Position numbers and translations under genes: made by a program. The notes beneath the pieces were generated by a model that was not told the DNA's origin, searched no databases, and saw nothing but the letters and a program-made list of their open reading frames with translations. Shown here in pieces: positions 1 through 5,220 of a stretch of 11,629 nt of DNA; positions within the stretch are counted from its first letter, which is position 1, and every line of letters starts with the position of its first letter. Source of the DNA: Actinobacteria bacterium UBA3086 (GTDB lineage: Bacteria > Actinomycetota > Coriobacteriia > Anaerosomatales > UBA3086); the NCBI GenBank assembly GCA_002367305.1, contig DFBG01000006.1:60582-72210 (forward strand), given 5' to 3'.

Positions 1-831
1 TCCGCTGAGGAAGCCGTTGACGAGTTTGCCGACGAGCCCGCTGAGGAAGCCGTTCAAGAAGCAGCGGAGGAAGCAACTGAAGAATCGGTTGAGGAATCCG
101 CTGTGGAGATCGACATTGCAGCTGACGAGGCAACCGATGACTCCGCCGACGAGCTTGAGACCGCAGGGGTCTGGGAGTCTCCGGAGCCCGAGACGTCGAT
201 AGCCGACGACCTCGTCACGTTCGATGAGATTTCAGATGAACCCGACGACTCGCTCGCGCAGGCCATCAAGCGTGCGACAGGCGCGCTTGAGGACGAGGGC
301 ATCACAGCACCCGAATCGATCGGTCCGGCCGAGGATATCGCAGAGGTTTCTGAGGCGACGGAACCGGTTCAGGCCGATACCTCGTCGGACGATGCAACAG
401 ATGAGCAGCCGGCCGCCTCGTGGCCTTGGGCAGTTGCAGCAGAAGACGCATCAGCTCAGCCCGAGGTTGAGGCTGGGCAGGCAGTCGATCCGCCGGCCGA
501 AGTGGCCCCCTATGTGCCCGATCCTTTTGAGGATCCGGCTATCGATGTGGGCAGTGCAGGAATGGTGTCGTTGCCTGCTGAAGGGGACGGATCCGACGCC
601 AGCGGACCCGTCATCTTGGGCGAGTACGGTGCTGCTGGAATTGCAGGGGACCTCGTGCTCGATGAGATTCCTGCATCGCCGATGTCCGAGTCCGTTGCTG
701 CCGATGCGGAACCGGCCAAACCGGGGATGGATCTTGAGAACAGTACGTGTGAGGAGTGTGTGTACGCCGAAACCTGTCCCAACAAGGGCGAGCTCGACCC
801 CAAGTCGTGCGGTTCGTTCCAGTGGAAATAG
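1..831 (+). CDS. Acidic low-complexity protein with C-terminal four-cysteine tail (5' end outside window)
   Basis: The frame is open from base 1 to the TAG at 829-831, so 276 residues are visible and the true start lies upstream. A GTG at 103 could be read as a start, but the same acidic repeat pattern runs through it, so I treat it as internal. The protein is dominated by Asp, Glu, Ala, Ser and Pro; I count only six Lys/Arg in all. Visible residues 2-37 are degenerate 12-residue repeats. No membrane segment or catalytic motif is apparent. The last 27 residues differ: Cys250, Cys253, Cys259 and Cys270 are spaced CX2CX5CX10C, followed by GSFQWK, which could bind zinc or an Fe-S cluster. The acidic part is probably a disordered linker joining an unseen N-terminal domain to this tail. 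The chelatase gene follows after 85 bp on the same strand, but promoter-like sequence between them argues against a tight operon. I do not recognise the family and assign no function. Confidence 0.8.
   Translation, partial: SAEEAVDEFADEPAEEAVQEAAEEATEESVEESAVEIDIAADEATDDSADELETAGVWESPEPETSIADDLVTFDEISDEPDDSLAQAIKRATGALEDEGITAPESIGPAEDIAEVSEATEPVQADTSSDDATDEQPAASWPWAVAAEDASAQPEVEAGQAVDPPAEVAPYVPDPFEDPAIDVGSAGMVSLPAEGDGSDASGPVILGEYGAAGIAGDLVLDEIPASPMSESVAADAEPAKPGMDLENSTCEECVYAETCPNKGELDPKSCGSFQWK
3..111 (+). repeat. Degenerate 36-nt / 12-residue tandem repeat inside the acidic gene
   Basis: Three in-frame units of 36 nt can be laid out at 4-39, 40-75 and 76-111. The 16-mer CGCTGAGGAAGCCGTT occurs identically at 3-18 and 39-54, exactly one period apart. 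In protein the units begin AEEAV, AEEAV and TEESV. More copies may lie upstream of the window. The array encodes an acidic, probably helical or disordered stretch. Confidence 0.65.
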
Positions 832-834
832 TCC

Positions 835-846
835 TTTTGCGCAAAA
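835..846. promoter_or_regulatory. Perfect 12-bp palindrome TTTTGCGCAAAA
   Basis: TTTTGCGCAAAA is its own reverse complement. It starts 4 bp after the stop codon of the acidic gene and lies about 70 bp before the chelatase start. It may be a protein-binding site. As RNA it could form only a small hairpin without a U-tract, so it is not a good terminator. The regulatory role is inferred from symmetry and position only. Confidence 0.3.
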
Positions 847-853
847 TGTAGGG

Positions 854-886
854 TTTCGAGAAGGGCCTGGCTACAGTATATTGTAG
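854..886 (+). promoter_or_regulatory. Candidate promoter with overlapping operator-like palindrome, upstream of the chelatase gene
   Basis: CTACAGTATATTGTAG (871-886) is a 16-bp dyad with one mismatched pair. It contains the -10-like TATATT (877-882). A weak -35-like TTTCGA lies at 854-859 with a 17-bp spacer. A regulator bound to the dyad would cover the -10 element. The core resembles the published NrdR-box consensus (acaCwAtATaTwGtgt), but I see only one such box, whereas NrdR sites usually come in pairs. The promoter call is moderate; the identity of a regulator is speculative. Confidence 0.4.
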
Positions 887-916
887 GTAGGCTCTTTTTC
901 TGTCTCGGAGGCACAC

Positions 917-2893
917 ATGGCGCACGGACGACCGGCGCATACGTTCCCATTCACCGCGATCGTGGGACAGAATACTCTCAAGACCGCACTCCTGCTGAAC
1001 GCGGTCGACCCACGTGTCGGGGGCGTTCTGATCCGTGGCGAAAAAGGCACCGCCAAATCCACCGCCGTTCGTGCGCTTGGCGCGATACTGCCTGAGATCG
1101 ATGTCGTTGAGGGCTGTGCCTACTCATGCGATCCGTCCGATCCGGGTTCCTGGTGTGTCGACTGTCGTGAGAGACGCGACGAGGGAACCCTGCCCAAGGC
1201 AAAGCAGCGTCCACGCGTGGTGAATCTTCCGGTATCCGCCACAGAGGATCGCCTCGTCGGGACTATCGATCTCGAACATGCCCTCAAGCATGGCGTCCGA
1301 TCCTTCGAGCCCGGCCTTCTGGCTCACGCGAATCGTGCGATCCTCTACGTCGATGAAGTGAACCTGCTCGACGATCATCTCGTGGATACGCTCCTCGATG
1401 CTGCGGCCATGGGTGTGAACTCGGTTGAGCGAGAAGGTATCTCCTTCACTCATCCGTCACGATTCCAGCTCATCGGCACCATGAATCCCGAAGAGGGCGA
1501 CATTCGGCCTCAGCTTCTGGATCGTTTCGGTCTGTGTGTCGATGTCGTCGCGGAGCGCGATCAGCAGGCACGCGTCGATGTGATCAAACGTCGGCGTGCG
1601 TTCGAAGAGGACCCCGGCGATTTCCTGCGCGAGTGGACGGATGCCCAAGATGAGCTGCAACTTAAGCTGAGACATGCCATCTTGCGACTTCCATCAATAG
1701 ACCCGGACGATGTTGTGCTGAATTCGGTTGCCGGCCTGTGCGCCGCAGTCGGTGTGGACGGCCATCGCGCCGATCTCGTCATGGTGAGGGCAGCGGTCGC
1801 ACATGCCGCCCTGAACGGTGCGAGCGAGGTCACGCTGCAGAATGTGTCCGCAGTCGCTCCGTTGGTACTGGCACACAGAATGAAACGTACGCCCTTCGGC
1901 GATGATGGATACGACGAAGAGATCGTCCAAACTGCCGTCAAAGAGATGTTCGATTCCGCACCCGGTCAGTCGGATTCCGGAGAGAATGACGGTCAGCAGG
2001 GTGGCCTTGCCGACGGAGCGTTGGCGGCACCCGGTGGTGGTTCTGTGATCGAACCTGGCGGAGGAGAGACTGTGGATCAAGCAGTCGCGCGTCTTGTGAC
2101 CGCTGCCGACCAGGCCCGACGCACGGTGTCGGGGCGCAGAGCCTCATCGATCTCGGGCGACAGTCGTGGGCGATACCTCAAAGCTGAAGCGGGCGGCATG
2201 GCCACGTCGGGGTCCGATATCGCGTTCGATGCCACCCTGCGCAATGCGGCGGTGCATCAGTCTTCCCGCGAAGGGGAGCTGGCGATACAGATCAAGCCAT
2301 CAGAGGTCATGACCAAGGTTCGTAAGCGCAAGATTGGAACTACCATCATCTTCTGTGTCGACGCCAGTGGCTCCATGGGTGCTGCCAGTCGCATGGGAGC
2401 CGCGAAACAGGCGGTGCTGCAACTTCTCGTCGATGCCTATCAGCGCAGAGACCGTGTGGGCTTGGTCTCGTTCAGGGGGAACAGCGCCGAGCTAGCTCTT
2501 GCGCCCACCGCCAGTGTTGAGCTGGCTCAAGTCAAGCTCAAGCAGATGCCGACCGGAGGAGCAACTCCTTTGGCACACGGGATCCTGAGATCCCTCGAGG
2601 TGGTCGATAGCGAGATCCGCCGCGATGAGAGGGTCGTACCGTGGATCGTTCTGGTCACTGACGGACGAGCCAACGTGGGACTCGATGGCGGTCTCGGCAG
2701 CGAGGACGCACGCGCAGCTGCGGTCAAGGCGCGCGCTTCTGCTGCGCATGTTCTCGTCATCGACACCTGCAACACGGTCTCTCGTGGCAGCGCTGCCAAG
2801 GACATTGCGGAAGTCGCCGGTGCGGAGTACGTGCAGACTGACGCTTCTGATGTGGTTGCACTCACGGGCGCCGTCAAGAAGGTCATCGGCTGA
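917..2893 (+). CDS. Magnesium/cobalt-chelatase type AAA+ and VWA fusion subunit (I/D fusion)
   Basis: This 658-residue protein joins a BchI/ChlI-like AAA+ ATPase to a BchD/ChlD-like von Willebrand A domain, as in the actinobacterial fusions annotated as putative cobaltochelatase subunit. Such subunits use ATP to drive metal insertion into a tetrapyrrole by a large CobN/BchH-type partner, which is not in this window. Walker A is GEKGTAKST (41-49), Walker B is LYVDE (143-147), sensor 1 is GTMNPEEG (187-194), and the likely arginine finger is in DIRPQLLDRFG (195-205). Residues 347-385 are a Gly/acidic linker. The VWA domain has an intact MIDAS: DASGS (482-486), a Thr in the TGGAT segment (547-551), and TDG (581-583). 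Between the Walker motifs is an insert with Cys67, Cys71, Cys80 and Cys83, of which BchI, as I recall it, has only the first. ATG 917 is supported by GGAGG at 907-911, 5 nt upstream. It converges on rnpB. Metal and substrate cannot be told from sequence alone. Confidence 0.9.
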   Translation: MAHGRPAHTFPFTAIVGQNTLKTALLLNAVDPRVGGVLIRGEKGTAKSTAVRALGAILPEIDVVEGCAYSCDPSDPGSWCVDCRERRDEGTLPKAKQRPRVVNLPVSATEDRLVGTIDLEHALKHGVRSFEPGLLAHANRAILYVDEVNLLDDHLVDTLLDAAAMGVNSVEREGISFTHPSRFQLIGTMNPEEGDIRPQLLDRFGLCVDVVAERDQQARVDVIKRRRAFEEDPGDFLREWTDAQDELQLKLRHAILRLPSIDPDDVVLNSVAGLCAAVGVDGHRADLVMVRAAVAHAALNGASEVTLQNVSAVAPLVLAHRMKRTPFGDDGYDEEIVQTAVKEMFDSAPGQSDSGENDGQQGGLADGALAAPGGGSVIEPGGGETVDQAVARLVTAADQARRTVSGRRASSISGDSRGRYLKAEAGGMATSGSDIAFDATLRNAAVHQSSREGELAIQIKPSEVMTKVRKRKIGTTIIFCVDASGSMGAASRMGAAKQAVLQLLVDAYQRRDRVGLVSFRGNSAELALAPTASVELAQVKLKQMPTGGATPLAHGILRSLEVVDSEIRRDERVVPWIVLVTDGRANVGLDGGLGSEDARAAAVKARASAAHVLVIDTCNTVSRGSAAKDIAEVAGAEYVQTDASDVVALTGAVKKVIG

Positions 2894-2920
2894 TTTCGAG
2901 GGTGTTGCTGCCCGACAGAG

Positions 2921-3271
2921 GTGCGGAGTGGGCCTCTAAGCCGGATTCTGTCGAAGGACGACCATCTATCTGGGACCACGATCGCTCATGGCCTCTCGCG
3001 GGCTAACCCGAGCGTTGGTCGGGCCGACCTTAGCCGCTCCTATTTGCCCTTGCACCGGGTGGGGTTTACCAAGCCGCCACGTTGCCATGACGCTGGTGCG
3101 CTCTTACCGCACCGTTTCAGCTCTCCTCCAAAGGCGAACCCTTGGGGGGTTTTCTTTTCTGTGGCACTTTCCGTCGCGTCGCCGCGCCCTGCCGTTAGCA
3201 GGCACCCTGCCCTGTGGTGTCCGGACTTTCCTCACGCCGTGAGGCGCGCGGCCGCCCGGCCCACTCCGCTC
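2921..3271 (-). ncRNA. rnpB: RNase P RNA, bacterial type A
   Basis: Read on the minus strand, this is the catalytic RNA of RNase P, which cuts the 5' leader from tRNA precursors. The ends form a 12-bp P1 helix, GCGGAGTGGGCC (3269-3258) with GGCCCACTCCGC (2934-2923). Conserved elements are in order: GAGGAAAGTCCGG (3233-3221), the hairpin GGTGCGGTAAGAGCGCACC (3113-3095), GGTAAAC (3070-3064) of the P15/L15 region that contacts the tRNA CCA end, and ACAGAATCCGGCTTA (2951-2937). Order and sequence match the E. coli RNA closely, so it is type A. The length is about 350 nt; ends are set by P1 and are accurate to a few bases. The 3' end lies about 28 bp from the chelatase stop codon, and no clear terminator separates the two convergent units. 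Confidence 0.96.
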
Positions 3272-3275
3272 GCCG

Positions 3276-3281
3276 ATGATA
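3276..3281 (-). promoter_or_regulatory. Extended -10 promoter element of rnpB
   Basis: On the minus strand TATCAT (3281-3276) is preceded by TGC, giving an extended -10 element. Transcription starting 5-7 nt downstream would begin at about 3270, exactly at the P1 helix of rnpB. No good -35 hexamer is visible, which fits an extended -10 promoter. The tRNA terminator just upstream makes a separate rnpB promoter necessary. Confidence 0.6.
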
Positions 3282-3325
3282 GCAGGGTCCGTGTGTCGGG
3301 GCGACCCGCCGGGAGTTCTGAAGGG

Positions 3326-3354
3326 AAAGCAAAAGGGCCGCCTCTCGGCGGCCC
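3326..3354 (-). terminator. Intrinsic terminator of the tRNA-Gln/tRNA-Glu transcript
   Basis: On the minus strand GGGCCGCC (3354-3347), a GAGA tetraloop and GGCGGCCC (3342-3335) form a perfect 8-bp GC hairpin. It is followed by TTTTGCTTT (3334-3326). It lies 11 nt beyond the encoded CCA of tRNA-Glu and separates the tRNA unit from rnpB. Confidence 0.85.
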
Positions 3355-3364
3355 TCGTATGCTC

Positions 3365-3441
3365 TGGTAGCCCGTACGGGATTCGAACCCGTGATCTCCG
3401 CCTTGAGAGGGCGGCGTCCTCAACCGCTAGACTAACGGGCC
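3365..3441 (-). tRNA. tRNA-Glu (anticodon CUC)
   Basis: The minus strand folds as a 77-nt tRNA including an encoded CCA (3367-3365). The acceptor stem is GGCCCGT with ACGGGCT, so the first pair is G1-U72. The D arm begins GTCTAGCGG. The anticodon arm is CCGCC, loop CTCTCAA, GGCGG, with anticodon CUC at plus-strand 3405-3407. The T arm contains GGTTCGAATCC. The anticodon reads GAG codons for glutamate. It is separated from tRNA-Gln by 10 nt and is almost certainly cotranscribed with it, with gltX upstream. Confidence 0.96.
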
Positions 3442-3451
3442 AGATATCGAA

Positions 3452-3525
3452 TGGCTGGGGCGGAAGGATTCGAACCCTCACAACTTGGACCAGAACCAAG
3501 CGTCCTGCCATTAGACGACGCCCCA
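3452..3525 (-). tRNA. tRNA-Gln (anticodon CUG)
   Basis: The minus strand folds as a 74-nt tRNA including an encoded CCA (3454-3452). The acceptor stem TGGGGCG with CGCCCCA is a perfect 7 bp, with the U1-A72 pair and G73 that are typical of bacterial tRNA-Gln. The anticodon arm is CTTGG, loop TTCTGGT, CCAAG, with anticodon CUG at plus-strand 3491-3493. It reads CAG codons. It lies 98 nt downstream of gltX and 10 nt upstream of tRNA-Glu. Confidence 0.96.
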
Positions 3526-3573
3526 AAGTGCGACATCCGACGTGCGCTGTCACCCAACTGGGCGCGAATCGGA

Positions 3574-3602
3574 ATCCTACAGAGCCGTCACATTCGTGTC
3601 AA
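3574..3602 (-). promoter_or_regulatory. Strong promoter for the tRNA-Gln/tRNA-Glu unit
   Basis: In the gap between gltX and tRNA-Gln the minus strand carries a perfect -35 TTGACA (3602-3597), a 17-bp spacer and a -10-like TAGGAT (3579-3574). Initiation near 3567 would give a leader of about 42 nt before tRNA-Gln, to be removed by RNase P. No terminator is visible after gltX, so the tRNAs may also be reached by read-through. Confidence 0.75.
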
Positions 3603-3623
3603 GCACCTTCTGCGCCAAAATCC

Positions 3624-5090
3624 CTAATCGGTAGCGCTCGAACGCGCCTGACGAAGTCGCTGGAGCGTCTTCTCCTTGCCCAGAAGATCGATGGACTCGA
3701 ACAGGGGAGGGCTCACCATAGAACCACTGAGAGCAACCCGAACCGCTTGAAAAACGATCCTTGGTTTGAGATCCAAGGCCTCCGGCACATCACGCAGTGC
3801 GGCCTCGATCGATTCCGTCTCAAACGTGTCGAGACCCTTCAGAACTGCCTCGACAGCGTCCATGGCACACCCGGCGCCAGCTTTGTCGAGCACCTTCTTG
3901 CGAGCTTTGTCGTCGAACTCGACGGTATCGGAGAAGAAGAAACCGACCATGGAAGGAATCTCATCCATGCGTTTGATTCGCTCGGAGACGAGTGGAGCGA
4001 GCTTGAGAAGCCATTCCCGGCGTTCCTCGGCCTCAGCCCCTGTCAGCATGCCCTGAGCCGTCAGAAGGGCTGACATACGGTCTGCGAACTCCTCAACCGG
4101 CATTTCGCGGATGTACACGCCGTTCATCCATTCGAGTTTGTCCGTGTCGAAGACGGCGGGATTCTTTGAGACTCGCTCGAACGAGAAGTTCTCCACAAGG
4201 GTGTCTCGATCGATCATGGTCGTCTTGTCATCGAGAGACCAGCCTAGGAGCGTGAGGTAGTTGAGTATCGCCTCAGGCAGATAACCGAGGTCACGATAGG
4301 CTTCGACTGACGTGGCACCGTGTCGCTTGGACAGGCGCTTCCCGTCGGCGCCCCAGATCATGCTGAGATGCGCGAATGTGGGAACTTCGCCGCCCAGTGC
4401 TTCGAACACGAGGATCTGGCGGGGAGTATTGGACAGGTGATCGTCGCCACGAACGACATGGGAGATCTCCATCGCAACATCGTCGACCACGGTTGCGAAG
4501 TTATAGGTGGGGGTGCCGTCGGAACGTACCAGGATGAAGTCGTCCAACGAGCCGATGGGGAAGGCGGTCTCCCCTCGGATCGCGTCGACGAACGTCACAT
4601 CGTCGCGCTCCAGAGGAACGGCGAGTCTCCACACATGCTCGTCGCCTCGAGCGATGCGAGCAGCAGCCTCTTCCGTATCGATAGCGCGACACCGGCGATC
4701 GTAACCAGCGAAACCGCCAGCTTCACGTGCTGCCTCACGGCGACCTTTGAGCTCATCTGCGGTGCAGAAGCAGGGATATACGGCGTCGTTAGCCTGAAGG
4801 GTGACCAGGCCCTGGGCATAGAGCTCGCTGCGCTGCGTCTGGAAGTAGGGGCCGAAGTCTCCGCCTGCGCCGGGTCCTTCGTCCCAGTCGAGACCCAGCC
4901 ACTCCATGGCACGAAGGATCGCCTGCGTGTTCTCATCGGTCGACCGCTCGGGGTCGGTGTCATCGATTCGAAGGATGAAGTCTCCACCGTGTCGGCGGGC
5001 GAACGCCCAGTTGTAGATAGCGGTCCGAGCACCGCCGATGTGCAGATGTCCTGTCGGGCTTGGCGCAAAACGTACACGCACCTGATCCAT
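3624..5090 (-). CDS. gltX: Glutamyl-tRNA synthetase
   Basis: This class I aminoacyl-tRNA synthetase attaches glutamate to tRNA-Glu in the cytoplasm, using ATP. It has 488 residues, normal for bacterial GluRS. The HIGH motif is HIGG (17-20) within FAPSPTGHLHIGGARTA, and the KMSKS motif is KRLSKR (251-256). A zinc-site-like cluster, CFC (107-109) and YDRRC (130-134), lies in the connective insertion; the histidine that follows the last Cys in E. coli is absent. The C-terminal anticodon-binding region contains the family-like segment LSGSMVSPPLFE (454-465). I chose ATG 5090 because the family N-terminus (VRVRFAPSPTG) begins there and AGGAG lies 9 nt upstream; the frame stays open to 5138, which would add 16 unlikely residues. 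tRNA-Gln and tRNA-Glu genes follow directly, an arrangement known in Streptomyces and Mycobacterium. Where GlnRS is absent, such enzymes also charge tRNA-Gln for GatCAB; sequence alone does not settle that here. Confidence 0.97.
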   Translation of the reverse strand: MDQVRVRFAPSPTGHLHIGGARTAIYNWAFARRHGGDFILRIDDTDPERSTDENTQAILRAMEWLGLDWDEGPGAGGDFGPYFQTQRSELYAQGLVTLQANDAVYPCFCTADELKGRREAAREAGGFAGYDRRCRAIDTEEAAARIARGDEHVWRLAVPLERDDVTFVDAIRGETAFPIGSLDDFILVRSDGTPTYNFATVVDDVAMEISHVVRGDDHLSNTPRQILVFEALGGEVPTFAHLSMIWGADGKRLSKRHGATSVEAYRDLGYLPEAILNYLTLLGWSLDDKTTMIDRDTLVENFSFERVSKNPAVFDTDKLEWMNGVYIREMPVEEFADRMSALLTAQGMLTGAEAEERREWLLKLAPLVSERIKRMDEIPSMVGFFFSDTVEFDDKARKKVLDKAGAGCAMDAVEAVLKGLDTFETESIEAALRDVPEALDLKPRIVFQAVRVALSGSMVSPPLFESIDLLGKEKTLQRLRQARSSATD

Positions 5091-5154
5091 ATCGTGACTC
5101 TCCTCGTTCGGTTCGGCCTGCGTCCTAGTGCAGGGCATATCCTACCGCTTTCGT

Positions 5155-5184
5155 CACTCAAGTGCGGTATCATCCGCTTGAGTG
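5155..5184. promoter_or_regulatory. Inverted repeat between gltX and the CWB2 gene
   Basis: CACTCAAG (5155-5162) and CTTGAGTG (5177-5184) are perfect 8-bp arms around a 14-bp centre, which itself can pair CGG with CCG. The element lies in the 130-bp divergent region and covers the candidate gltX -10. It could be an operator or a transcript hairpin. Function is inferred from symmetry and position. Confidence 0.45.
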
Positions 5185-5197
5185 GTTCATGTGTCAG
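5169..5197 (-). promoter_or_regulatory. Candidate gltX promoter
   Basis: On the minus strand CTGACA (5197-5192, five of six to TTGACA), a 17-bp spacer and GATGAT (5174-5169, four of six to TATAAT) form a plausible promoter. Transcription would start near 5162, giving a leader of about 70 nt before ATG 5090. The -10 element sits inside the dyad at 5155-5184. I found no convincing -35/-10 pair for the divergent plus-strand gene; TATCAT at 5168-5173 is a possible lone -10. Confidence 0.45.
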
Positions 5198-5220
5198 TAC
5201 TCGTCTCTGGAGGCGCCAAG

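Noticed and set aside
224..886. Arg/Pro-rich plus-strand open frame overlapping the acidic gene
   Set aside because: The composition is that of an out-of-frame reading of an acidic GC-rich gene. The frame-1 reading is open from the window edge and ends in an ordered cysteine tail.
2896..2913. Possible terminator hairpin between the chelatase stop and rnpB
   Set aside because: Only a weak GGG/CCC pairing around TGTTGCTG is visible, with no T-tract on either strand.
3276..4073. Plus-strand open frame of 265 codons across the tRNA genes
   Set aside because: It covers two tRNAs, a terminator, a promoter and the 3' end of gltX on the other strand, so it cannot be a normal gene.
5091..5138. Upstream ATG for gltX adding 16 residues
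   Set aside because: The family N-terminus and AGGAG ribosome-binding site both point to ATG 5090.
5182..5220. Upstream GTG start for the CWB2 protein
   Set aside because: TGGAGG is correctly placed for ATG 5221, and the signal peptide begins there. The GTG would also place the start inside the dyad.
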